The notes beneath the pieces were generated by a model. That model saw only the letters and a list, made by a program, of their open reading frames with translations. It was not told the origin of the DNA and searched no databases. A stretch of 64,000 nucleotides of DNA, taken from positions 59,174,454 to 59,238,453 of the forward strand of contig CM056742.1 of assembly GCA_029851415.1 (NCBI GenBank), written 5' to 3'. The translations under genes and the position numbers were made by a program. The DNA comes from Eretmocerus hayati (lineage: Eukaryota > Arthropoda > Insecta > Hymenoptera > Aphelinidae). Positions 43,301 through 54,889 of the stretch are shown here, piece after piece (the stretch's first letter is position 1; each line of letters begins with the position of its first letter).

Positions 43301-44375
43301 AAGTGCACGAAAGGGGATCAAGACGCGAATTCAGGCATGGGTAAGTATATCTATATAGCGAGAGAATGCACCAAAAATAGGGGGTCGGTCTCGCCGTTCT
43401 TACCCACATGGGTGTAGCATACTGACTATTTTGGGATTTCCATAAATAGCAGAGGCTTCAAGGAGTAATTTGCGCCTTGGTGGATCAAAAAATTTCTCTT
43501 CACGGCCGAGCAATAATTGTTGCAAAACTGTAAAAATCGTGTTTTTTGAAACTTTGCGAATTTTTCACGGGAAAACAGTGCATTTTCAGGAAATTTTTGT
43601 GGAGACCTTTTCTGTTTGAAATATGCCAAAAAATATAAAAAAAAAATTTCCGGAGCGAAAAAGTGCATTTTACAGTTGTTTACAATAATTTGTTAATAAC
43701 AATTTTCGGACCAGTTTTCCGACTTTCCACCATCGAAAATCGGGTTCAGCAGGTGAAAATACATGGAATAATCAACTTTTGTCCGGTCACATCCAAAATG
43801 CTACGGAACCATGCCCGGCCGCCAGACTAAAGTGAGTACACAAAGCTCCACAAAAACGAAGGGGCAGCTTGTACATTATGATATTTAGATGTTTCCTCTG
43901 TATTTACACTCACAAACTCCATTTGAGGGCACTCTTACTCAGCCCGTGCAGAAAATCCAGCAATAATCCCGAAATTATCGAAAATCTCCCATCATATCCG
44001 GCCCTCCTCTCTTCTCATACGAGCCCGGGACCGTCAACGGCAGAGCTCGTTTTTTTGTATTTTTCCAGTTTTTTTTTCTTCTTCACATCTCCTTCATTTT
44101 CCTCATCTCCCTCCATCCCGTTTCCTTCCCTTCTCTCCGGTTTCTCTCAGTTTCTGTACTCGATCATGCCTCTACTTCTCTGAAAAATCTTTCATATTTT
44201 TGTTAGATTATGGATTTGAGTTCATCTCAAAGGGCTTTGAAATCTTCCTTCGAGTCGAACTTTGGCATTGTTTATCTAGATTGGAGCGTTGCTAATATAT
44301 AATCTTCCTCCTTCTCTTTACCGTAAACTCAACCCGATGCCTTCGTCACTAGCTTCACCATACGCTCTACAGCAC
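40354..44375. repeat. Right arm of the inverted duplication (probably the ancestral copy)
   Basis: Reverse complement of 34261-38249. Unlike the left arm, its outer edge is seamless: the family-gene frame (LVCN-RAVERMVKLVTKASG, minus strand) reads straight across 44375. The left arm instead meets a truncated LINE at the same point. This polarity indicates that the right arm is original and the left arm was added. Confidence 0.85.
42135..43829. mobile_element. 1.7-kb TAGTC palindromic element (right copy)
   Basis: The mirror image of 34808-36502 carried inside the right arm, with the same TAGTC ends. It is a copy made by the inverted duplication and not a separate insertion. Confidence 0.7.
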
Positions 44376-44943
44376 GGTTACATACTAAATCGCCAACTCG
44401 TGGGAATATCGTCACTCTCAAGTTTATCTTTATTACATCTGTTCCCAAAGCTCGAAGAACTGGAGCAGATCGAACACGAGCATTTGACCAATCAATCATA
44501 TCTATGTAGGTTTCTGCTCGAAAATTGAGCTCATAATGTACTTCGAACATTGGAAGGTCATTTTGTTGGATGGCCTCCACTTCTCTGGCCTGAATGATTC
44601 TGTTCAGAGCTGTGCGTCTGACTTGAACATTTTCGTCAGTTAGCATAGTCAAGCGTTCTGTTGGATTACTGGATCGATAACTCGCAAGTACTTTTCTGGC
44701 AGATAACGTGGGGCTCTTATGATAACAAAGAGATTCCTCGTTCCGGACAAGACTGAATGCCTCGTTCGATACGGAACCAAAAAGGAGCGTATACTAAAAG
44801 TATTCAAGATGAACTCCACCATAATATGGAGTTCGAGACTTGGTTTTTCTTCCGAAACATAGAATCTCAAAACTCTGTTAGATAGAGTCACTCATCTGGA
44901 AAGACTCAACTTGCCAGGGTCCTTACTCGCAAGGTCTGCATCA

Positions 44944-46823
44944 CAATTGAGGGGCCGCGTGGAAAAAAGGCCTAATGGCGGTTAGGCTTTTTTCCCCCCT
45001 GTCGCTTTTTAGAACCTTCGAACCATGATCTATGACCTCAAAAAACTCTTTTTTTCGAAAAGCCTTGAAAACCACCATGAATCGCAAAGGGCGTAAACGC
45101 CATTAGGCATAAAATTCGAATAAAGGGCTTAGTGGCGGTTAGGCCCTTTTGTCAATGACATGACGTCAATGGAACTTTTTACGAATATTAAATCATTGTT
45201 TGAAGGAAATGCATGGAAAACTCTGCAAGAGACCCTTGCTAGAAACACATGTTGAACTCGTTTTGGACCCATTCTATAATCCTCATGTACACTCCTGGAC
45301 AATCATTTTTTGTCCAATACTCCAAGGAATTGTATGGTATCTATCGTTGAAATCGCGTCTTTTCGATGGATAACTATAAATTTTTGTATGCTTCTCGTAC
45401 CGAAAACGCGTGTATGACCAAAAATGGATGCATAATATACCCCAAAAAGCGATGCCGATCTGATGCTGCCAAGGTGGCTAGGCCGCGCGTCTAGTACGCG
45501 GCTCTTTATACTGCGCTCTTAACTCTTATATGCCGGCCTTTATAGCAGCAAGGGTTGTACCGTGGCAGCTTATCTGCATCGTCGACCACGAGTGCGCAAC
45601 TCACCACTTGCTGTCTAGGGTCTTAGATCCGAAATATAACTGCCAGTGCATTATGCATTGATGGAATCAACGAAATTTGATATCGAGTCGAGGGCGCGCT
45701 CAGGGTATGTGCACTAGTAGCTCTGGACAGTTTTCTTTTGTAGATCAAAATCTACCAGACGGCGAGTTGCGGCGAGTCGCGAGTTCCGTGTGGTCGATGA
45801 CATACGCTGCTACACACGCGAGAAATCCTATCACATCACGGAGATATACTATCACTCGACTCCTCGGACAGTCTTAACGCCTCAATTTACATAGAGTATT
45901 CTTTTTTCTTGTAAGGACGGGCAAATGTTCTCACATAGAGAGCCTGATATGGGCACACAAATATTACAACAACCAGTATATATTCCGAATATTCATGAAA
46001 TATACATAGTTACATTAAATTCACAAAAAAGGCCTAATGACATGTTGATAACGAAAGCAAATATGTAAAAAGGGCACAACTGACATCACCTATCCTGAAG
46101 AATGCATAACTGCAGGAGAAAATTTGAAGGAAGGCGTGACTGCAGAAGGGAATTTCGAAAAAGGACGTAATTGCCATGATTATATTCCGAAAAGGCCTAA
46201 GTCCCTGGTGGAATAAGATGAAAGAGGCATCATTACTTTTCATTAAGAGCGTAATCAGGTACAATATGGAGAAAGGGCCTTTTTCTAATGGAAAAATTTT
46301 ATTAAGATTCTCCAGAGCCTGGAATCGCTTTTCCACCTAATATAACGACGGAAACATGTTGTTCTACCTTCAAATTAAGTGTTTCTACCCTTCCCTAGTT
46401 AAACAAATTTTTTGTCATTTCCACACGACTGATAGGAGCTTCTCGTCTCCATAGAACCGTGGAGCATGAAACGAACCCCCCCTAGCAATCAGATATCTTT
46501 CAAAACATACCCAGAAATACTCTCGAAAAATTTGGAGACGATTGGACTTGATCTCGAGGTTCAATTCCACTTTTCGTGAGGTAGAAAGGCCGAAATTTGA
46601 CCCTGGATCCGGAAAAAATGTAATTGCGTTTTTCGAAATTGCTGAAAAGAGCTCAGAATCAAATTTTATCCGAGTTGGGCTATTCCGAGAATGCTATCTT
46701 CTTCGAATTAAGTCAGGTCTACTCGTCCAAGTATGCCTCTGGCGGTTTTTATTAAGTTTTTATTGATTTTCTCAAAATGACCTTTTTGCAATTAGGCCCT
46801 CCTTCCACGTGACCCCTCAATTG
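44944..46823. mobile_element. 1.88-kb TIR element inserted in the family gene, CAATTG at both ends
   Basis: The left end CAATTGAGGGGCCGCGTGG and the complement of the right end CAATTGAGGGGTCACGTGG are inverted repeats. The word GGCCTAAT and variants recurs within 60 bp of both ends and inside (46030, 46195), like subterminal transposase sites. On the minus strand the host frame reads ...IKSG up to 46824 and resumes ...DADLASKDPGK at 44943. Keeping one CAATTG preserves the frame, so CAATTG is probably a 6-bp target duplication and the true ends are AGGGG. No transposase frame is visible. Confidence 0.65.
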
Positions 46824-47124
46824 CCTGATTTAATAGGATGATATATGTTATACAGGTATTTTTGATCTTTTCTCAAATTTACAGAGTCCAGTTAAGGCAA
46901 GTCGCAGTCAAGAACTTTTACTTCACAATTGGCATATTTTCACATCCTGGCAACATTTTACCGATGGTCCCTGTGAAAGATTCTGGACCTGATGCTACGC
47001 CGTCTAACTCCTGAGCTAGATGTTGGAGTGGCAGTTCATTGGAATGGAGTGCGCGAATGAATCTTCGTAAGGGCCTCTCATTTTCATGTTCAATAGCTGT
47101 GATCACGCCATTTTTGCTTTCTCA

Positions 47125-48900
47125 AAAAGAAAGCGTTCATTTGATGCCAGGTGAATTTTCGTCAAATTTCTCCTAAAAAAATTTTTTTCTCCTTCAGTGA
47201 AGCTCTTGAATACATGAAATTTGTACAATTCTCTTCCTTTCGCCAAGATCTATCTGATGTAGGTCACAGTTTTTCTTCATAAGCCCTCACAAAATTATTA
47301 CAACCCCATCTTTCGAGCCCTCTGTCCGTGTCTGTGTGTGTATGTATGTTGTTTTCTATCGCTCAGCAAAACTCCTCACTGGTTTGATAGATCGTCCTGA
47401 AATTTTCATGCCATGTTCGGGGGCGTCTCTAGATGGGAATGCTAGATTTTCACTGCCCCCGATGGTTACTTCTATACTTATGAATTTTTCTTCATTTATC
47501 TGTAATTTTTTTCATCTCAAAAACTAGGAATATTGTCTTCTCCCCCCTCAAAAAATATGGGGCGGTTAATATACACGTTTCTCGACGTGCTGGATCGATT
47601 GGTTGATACGGAATTTCGATTAGGGCTCATTTCATTCCAGCTTCTTTATATATCTGTTGCGTCGGGCTGTAAAACCTTTATAATCACAATTTAACAAAAT
47701 TCCCTATCAACCAATCGATTCAGCACGTCGAGAAACATCTAAATCACCTCCTTGAAATTTTTTTCATACAGTAGAATGAAGTACAGATCATTTATAAGAT
47801 GTGCTTCTCTTGGGAAATTTTCGAATTTCTCATTAAAGACTTCACAAATCAAAAAATACTCTTGCGATCAAGCTCAAAATTCACTGGCATCATCATCAGA
47901 GTCTCCAGAATACACCTACGAAATCTCAAAAGAGTTTGTCACATGGATCACGAAATTCTGCGTTCCAAATGAGACATTTTCATTCCAATTTTGACGTTCA
48001 CCGACAGTTAATTGCTTCCTTTCCTAATCTAACCATCTCTTAACCAAAATTGTGTATCAATCAATCGATTCGTCGCGTTGATGTGAATCAATAACGAACT
48101 CCGCGTTTTCTCCACTCTCTTCCACCGAAGGCGAATTTGAATGTACACTCCATAAATTATTTCTCAACTAACGGATTTGTAGAAAATTACTCAATTCCAC
48201 TTGATTTTCTTAGAACCGATTCATCTCATTTCCAATATAGTTACCATGAATGATTCCTTCTCAATTAAAATATCATTTACAGCTCAGAACACTCATGCCT
48301 GATTCATATGTTAGTAAACCAAATATATAACATTCTTTTTTCATTCATATATTTCATAACCAACTTTCTGCACATTCTGATTATTTTGATTCGTTTATCT
48401 CAGGGAAACAGAATTCATTCCCTAGATATTCTTTCTATCTTTCATTACTTGTGTCCCTTTCCGAGTATTTCGTACGATTCATTGAGTCATTTTCTATGAA
48501 AAAGAAAGGGATTTCATCAAAAAATGTTATCCTGTACTGGGAGATGATTTTGAAGTATTCAAGAACGTACAAAAATAGCTTGATTCTAGTACTTCGGTCC
48601 ATTAGCGACAGCATACGCATCAAAAATCTGTTTTGGTAGAGAACCGTCGATGAGGAATTATCATGCTGATGAAATAATACTGCGGAATAATTAGATGAAA
48701 ATATTAATGACTGGAATTTCGGAAGAGTATATGAAATTGATAGAGGAATTATCTATTATCCATTAGAATAATTATTTTATGAAGTTCATCATTTGATAAT
48801 ATCGATATTTTGGATGAATATATATTTTGATACAAATTCCATAAGGAAAATTGATCATTGTAACAAATTAATATATTGGATTCTTCAACGAATAATATGT
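47125..48900. other. ~1.8-kb interruption in the family gene
   Basis: Between the NTG-like block (about 48970) and NGVITAIEHENERP (about 47120) the family frame is absent. The segment is AT-rich with short frames only. It contains a small inverted repeat (GTTTCTCGACGTGCTG at 47578, complement ending 47737) and a related CAATCGATTC word near 48063. It may be an intron or an old insertion. Confidence 0.4.
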
Positions 48901-50632
48901 AATTAGTTGACTCCTTCAATCGAAATGAGAAAAAATTCTGCTAAACTCTTTCAGCAGCGTATTTGGACCGGTGTTAACCACAGTCCCATCGCGGCTAATA
49001 GCCTCGAGATGATCCAATGTTCTAGGGTGATTTCATTCAATATATGATACGATGCACCTCGAGATGCTTGCAGCGGACCCTGTGCTTGGGCAAAGATGGG
49101 TTATGTACTTAGAACTTGGTTCTATGATTGAAGAATAATGATCCTCCATGATTTCAGTCGGATAATACTTAGAATCTTTTTGATCCATGGACTCAGTTTC
49201 ATCTCTACGACCGTCAAACTCAAAGGTACGGTTGGGCTCTCCCTCGCCGCCATCGCCTCTCAAATTCCCAGCGAATTTAGATTTTTCCGACTTTTGTTTC
49301 CGTCGATAATAAAGGATGGAATCGAGCCTCTGGCCATCTCGACGTTTAGCAACTTAGAGCTCGCCAATGCAGCGGCAGCTCTGTCTGGAATCCCAAATAT
49401 GTGGCAGACTGCAGCTGTATGCGGGAGTCCGACCCTAACCCGAGTACTTGAAGAGGACATCTGCTCCGGTGACGATTGATAAAATTCCTCTGAATCAGGA
49501 GTATTTTGTGAACCTTCGGTCTGTGGGGGAGATAGAGTACCTCGGTGATTGGTTACATTGGAGCGTGCTTTCTTATTACTCGTCGAATTTCCACTTCTGA
49601 GCCCCGACTTTCGTTTGAGACATCCCGTCTCACCAGAATCAGAGATATTCATCTCCATCTGCCTCGTCGTTCTTTGGTCCTGCAAAAATTCTATCTCACC
49701 TATTGGGACCTTTTGATATTTAGGACAGTTGCAACTCTCTGATGGCTACCATCTACACGCGGCTATGTCGGATAGTTTTAGTGAATCTACTAGAAATTCT
49801 CCAACTCTCGATTGAGACTTTCATCTTTACGCTTGACTATACGTTTCACATCGTTATACTTTTCATGATAGTCCAAGATCAAGGTCTTAACATGAGTGAT
49901 TTTGTAGATTTTTCGTCCTTGATGTTTAATGTATGAGTTGATCATTTTGTCTCATCAATCTTGAAGGACGTCCTCCAAGATCAATGAGACCAAATAATCA
50001 ACTCATATATCAAGGTCTTAACTCTTGTGTGGATAACTATCGGAATCTTCAACTCGGGACACATCCCTCCAACCATAGAACAGATGGTCTCCGCAATATC
50101 CATGATGGGTGGGTGTTGTCCACCATTCGAATCTCCACGTTCAATTCTCTCCAAGATACGGGCGCTCAGTACATCGCGATATGTGGGGAGATGGCTCCTT
50201 GGCAGATTTTTGAGTGATCCAAGAACGGAACACTGATAGTGCCGGAAATGATATTTGTCGTTATATTTTGACGTCGACATGATTCTCAGTGAGTGCAAGC
50301 TAGGAGCCAGGATAGGAGCCTTGCGATCTAATCCCTCTTGTAATCATTCTCACCGTACCCATAAACTTGTATGGCATACGCTATCTTTGTGCCTCATATG
50401 ACTTTTTTGTCTTTGTTCGGAACCTAGACTCATATGTGGCTAATGAATCGACCTAATCATCTTTTGGATGATTCTTAGTATTGGAAGAATTCGAATCCTT
50501 CATCCGAGATCTTTTGTTCTCATACAAAACATTGAATTGTGGCTTCGAACATTTGTTGATATTTCTTAATGATTCTTTTTCCCAGACGAATGCTCTTCAT
50601 TTCATTTGAAACTTTCCTGACTCCTGTGTCTG

Positions 50633-51028
50633 TCAATGAATCTCATTTGTGGATACATGGGACGATTTCAGCTTCTTACAACCAATCTTGGATGAATGGT
50701 ATGAGAAATTTTTTGATTTCTGGGCCATGATTTCTGTAGAATTTTCCCTCTTCAATTTACGAGTCCGTTTGAGCTCATTAATACTTCCTTCGTTAATGAC
50801 TTCGTTAATCGAAAGCTCAGAATCTTTCTGCCCGGAGAACAGAATATGGAAATCTGATGAGCTCGATTCAACATCGTCTTCCGAATCATTGGAATGAACC
50901 TTAACGTTTATATTGTATATTTCTGTTATAGCTTTGATTTCAACTCCTTTGCCATGAAATTCATCCCTGAACATATGTTCACGATATTGAACAGAAAATT
51001 TAATTCTCTCATGATATTCTTTACCCAC
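50633..51028 (-). pseudogene. OTU-domain-like cysteine protease fragment
   Basis: The minus-strand frame reads YREHMFRDEFHGKGVEIKAI then TEIYNINVKVHSND, resembling the helix-plus-strand of OTU deubiquitinase folds (the G-x-EI-x-A-x3-Y-x-INV pattern), followed by an acidic, Ser-rich region and a Lys-rich tail. The N-terminal catalytic Asp/Cys block and the C-terminal His are not in this frame. The frame starts with GTG, no upstream exon was found, and so it is a fragment. It is upstream of the family gene on the same strand. Assignment is from pattern memory only. Confidence 0.35.
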
Positions 51029-52640
51029 TATGAAATTTATCTAATTCAAACGAATGTATTTGACAATATTCAAACGTATTGACCTGTGGAATCCTTTAAT
51101 CACTATGCAAACAATGAGAGATGCATCTAAATAGGCAATTGCCATCACTTAACATGAATGAGACCTGTCTTGACACTTCCTTGTTTGATGAAGAAATCCT
51201 CAAAATCTCGAATAATTCATAAAAAGAAATATTATATCGATATTATAAGGTAATATCAACACGACTTTCGTTCGTAATCGACCGTACTGATTTCCATTCA
51301 TCATATTACGAATTAGTCATCGTTATCGCATTATATGTTTCAGTTACCTCGAGGTGTACCTTATCCGTTTCAATAATCCCTCAAATATGCATACATACAC
51401 CTGAGAAAATTCACTATTCATTACGTCAAGGTCTATGAATCCATTCCCATATATTTCGTGAATTGTCAGAATTTATCCCACAATTCTTCCAGTGCTCCTA
51501 CACTTGTGATCAGTATATACGTTGAGTTCTTGGTGTGGCACAAATATTGAACCTATCCACGATAGGATGAAACATTCCCATTCGGAAATGTATTCAAGAT
51601 CTGTGATATTTCCAAATTCATGAGGAAATATTGAGAGTAGACCATGGCGTTACCTGTGCACCGCGGATACGTGTAACACAACTCATTGACTGAGAATACC
51701 AAAAGCAAAAAATTTCTTCGTCATTCGTACTTTTACCGAATTCAACTCGTATCAATTGCTCTTGTCTGTACAGGGAGTATACCCATGTCCGGGAAAAAGG
51801 TCCCTGATCATCCTCATTTCCCCAGCATGTTCGAATTTGAACTCCTACATTATTTGTTGGATTAGAAGAAGATTATCCATGTAGCAGAGCTCGCGACGAG
51901 CTCGTCATGCAAAATCGAATTTCCGCCATAATTTTTGGATGGAGGAGAGGATCTGCATGTTATAGAGCTCGCGACGAGCTCGCCTCCGAAATCAAATTTC
52001 CACGATATTTTTTGGATGAAGGAAATAATCCGCATGTTACAGAGATCGCGAAGAGCTTGTCAATTATTTCGGCGGTGACGCTTGGTATTTAGTCCGAGAT
52101 GAATTGGCGCCATTGTTTAAGAATTATTGGGATTGAATCTTCCTCCAGGATTCTTTTGCAGCAGCATCGCTCGTTGATGGGATGAACATATCGAAATTTG
52201 GTCACAGTTTGTCTCTTGAAGATTTTCCCAAGACAAGATTTGTTGATTTACTTTGTATTCGAATTATGTTTTCGATATGATTTGACTCAATTTGAATATA
52301 AGAGATTACTCGTCAGTTCCCTCTCAATTTGACCATCTCCATATAATTACAAGTTCTGGAACGAAAAATATACATCCCCAATTCTCAAATCTAGAGAGAC
52401 GCAACAATAATGTGAAAAATTGATTCTACTATTAGAGAAATCTGTTTACAGTTGTTATCTCTTCACGATCGTGTGGGGCGTCTTTAAGGATCCCCTACAC
52501 AATATTTAATCATCGGAGGCAATGTTCCCTGACCAAAACTTCAAATTTTCTGAAGCTATCCGTTGTCTAGTCGTTGTACAGTATCTAACTCTTATTGCCT
52601 CATTTTGAATAAGTGAATCGGGGGCTCTATAAAAATTTAG
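51029..52640. repeat. Gene-free stretch with a 77-bp triplicate
   Basis: Three diverged copies of a ~77-bp unit around GAGCTCGCGACGAGCTC (itself near-palindromic) lie at about 51867-52058. Outside it only short frames and AT-rich sequence are seen. Confidence 0.5.
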
Positions 52641-52653
52641 GCTATAACACTAA

Positions 52654-52930
52654 TGTATGTATGTATGTATAGGACTTTATTTCGCCTTGAGGTAGGAACC
52701 CGTCTGGTGAAATGTCATGGCCAAGTCTACATAGATGCGCTCAACCTGGCTCCGCGCTCCCGCCGGTCGCACTCTCTCCTTAAACACCGAGGAATAGGTA
52801 CCGAAAGATGATTCGGAAATCCACCTAAGAGTGTACCCCCGCAATTCGAGTACCCAGGCCAAGTTCATGGGATGGAAAACTGTTAGTCTATCATCAAGAT
52901 TGACCAAACGACTCATGTGCATCGAATTGA
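52654..52930 (-). mobile_element. Putative 3' end of a non-LTR retrotransposon with (CATA)n tail
   Basis: On the minus strand a frame (from 52922) ends MTFHQTGSYLKAK-stop and is immediately followed by GGCGAAATAAAGTCC and (CATA)n (52654-52672). A stop codon abutting AATAAA and a microsatellite tail is the usual 3' end of several LINE clades. Only about 270 bp are recognisable, so it is a heavily 5'-truncated copy. Confidence 0.4.
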
Positions 52931-54243
52931 GATGGAAAAATGAGAGGCGTCAATGTCGACTGATGTGCTTAATACCACCACCCCCAACTCCTCAGGTATC
53001 TAATTCGGGGCCTGTTCAACAATATTCAACATTATTTTGGGCTCAACATAGATACTGATTCCAGAAGCTGTGGGATGAGTTCAAACTCGAGGAATTCTGG
53101 TTGAGACGACTCGACATGTCCGAAATTGAGAGAGGAGTGACTCTTGTGACACAAATGTCATCTTTTGTGAATCATGCGATAGCTCGGTACTTCTAATTGA
53201 ATACCAGTACTTCTAATCGATAATTTTGCGGTCGGGATGGCATATCTACCACAATATGATATGTTCGTATATTTTTTGGCGTATGAAACGAGTCTGGTGT
53301 TCCCAGAAGTAATAGTTGATGGTTTGTCAAGCTGCATACTTCTTGTGGAAGATCCATGTAGATCTTTGGAGGTTAATGGCTCATTTAGTAGATATAGCGG
53401 CTTGTAACTCGCTCGATTTTCCATCCGAGATGTTGCACCTGTCTTCGGTATCTCAAACGTTGATCCGCCGGGTTGTATTCGTTGTAGCATCAACGCCCTT
53501 GACGTTGATGCTACAGCGTGTCTTGGCTCTTCACCGATCCAAGTAGTGGATGCGGTGGAGTTGTTCGGCTGGGTTACTCAGAGGTTATGCACTTTTCGGG
53601 AAAATGTTGGAACAATTTTCAGGAAAAATTCATGAATGCATTGAACAAAATGTGTCTCTTTTCTACATAATGTGACCTGTTAGGATTTTATCAGTATTCT
53701 ATACAGAGATTCGAACTTCCATCAGTTTCAACAACCCGGATCCCATAAATCGGTATGTGTAATGTAAACATGTTTCTTGTTAATTCTTTGAAGATCTACG
53801 AAAAGTTATTCCACACATTTTTCTTTAAAATGCGTTCCCTTCGAGTTATAGAGTGAGAACCGTGGAAAATGATAGATAAAATGCGAGTCTCAGTCGAAAA
53901 TACGTTTATTACAGAAACAGGAGGTCTTACATGGGAGAATCGTTCCAAGTTCTACAAAAAGTTGCTCCATATGTTTCTCAATAAAATGCGTTCCTTTCGA
54001 GTTTTCGAGGGTGGAAGGGTGAAAAACATAGAAAAAACACGTTCTTTTCCAATTTTTCAAAAAAACGGCCTACGTGACGATTTTGATTCTTAGTAGGTTG
54101 TGATCCCACAGATGTCTCAAACCATATCTAACGAGAATCCGACTTGCGCTGTCGTCAGTGGAGGATAGACTTGGTTCAGGACCACCGTAGATCATGAATC
54201 CATTTGTTTTATTCATCAGTAATTCCACATCAAGTTGTAACTC
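52931..54243. other. No supported gene from 52931 to 54243
   Basis: Frames at 53158-53493 (minus) and 53869-54093 (plus) have no recognised features or splice support. The sequence is otherwise unique AT-rich DNA. Confidence 0.4.
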
Positions 54244-54574
54244 ACAAGGGGGACCCACGAAGTGCGGATCACCAAAGCTCACCAGACTTTTTTCACAGTC
54301 TTGTACCACCTAGAATATGAAGAATCCAGAGTAATTCCGTCAAATGGCCCCTCTATCCGAAGTTACACCCTATGACATTAACATTGCCCATATAGGCCTA
54401 TGTTAAAAAGTGACATACATAGATATACTGACAATGCTAACATTTTCACTTGTAGCTCTGAACAGGAGGCCCATTTGACGGAGTTACTCTGGATCCTTCA
54501 TATTCTAGGTGGTACGAGACTGTGAAAAAAGTTTGGCAAGATTTGGTGACCCGCACTTCGTGGGTCCCCCTTGT
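54244..54574. mobile_element. 331-bp inverted-repeat element (MITE)
   Basis: ACAAGGGGGACCCACGAAG at 54244 is mirrored by the complement ending 54574. The arms are about 115 bp, diverged at a few positions, and contain TTTTTTCACAGTC, TAGAATATGAAG and CCGTCAAATGG words. The ~100-bp loop is AT-rich. No clear target duplication. Confidence 0.65.
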
Positions 54575-54889
54575 CAGTTTCCTTTGTCACTTCCTTATTA
54601 TATCCCGCTCCCCCGTCGAACAAAATCTTGGGCTCTTAGAGTTCACAATTTTCTCTTGATTTCCGAGTAGTAGCGTCGAATGACTCATATTGGATCCCGT
54701 TTTATATAGAATTCTTAGCGAAGAAACAGGTGGTGTATTTGGAATTCGCGTTTTCATGTGCGGGAGAGAACTCTGATTTGGCACCCATATCAGCACAAGA
54801 AAACCAGAATAATCTTTCCTTCGCATCTCTTTCTTCTAATCGTTGATGGAATCTCCCCGTCTTTGAATTATAAGGCCCCGGTTATTCGC

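Larger units (their letters stand above)
44272..50298 (-). pseudogene. Decayed gene of a repeat-expanded insect protein family, split by insertions
   Basis: Read on the minus strand, pieces follow in one order: LPTYRDVLSARILERI (50298-49981), VPIGEIEFLQDQRTTRQM (about 49690), IPDRAAAALASSKLL and FIIDGNKSRKN (to 49260), KYYPTEIMEDHYSSIIEPSS (about 49150) and DGTVVNTG (about 48980). Then come RALHSNELPLQHLAQELDG and GTIGKMLPGCENMP (47106-46918), NRVLRFYVSEEKPS (from 44891), YIDMIDWSNA and ERMVKLVTKAS (44329), ending near 44272. I recognise this motif order from a large, unnamed protein family with many copies in insect genomes; it may be transposon-encoded, but I cannot name it. Lesions include TGA near 44891, a TGA after KASG, a small deletion with frameshift near 44650, and two ~1.9-kb interruptions. 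Confidence 0.6.

Noticed and set aside
34430..44183. About twenty short frames in the inverted-duplication arms
   Set aside because: All occur as mirror-image pairs and have no features; only the C-terminal piece of the family gene at the outer edge is meaningful.
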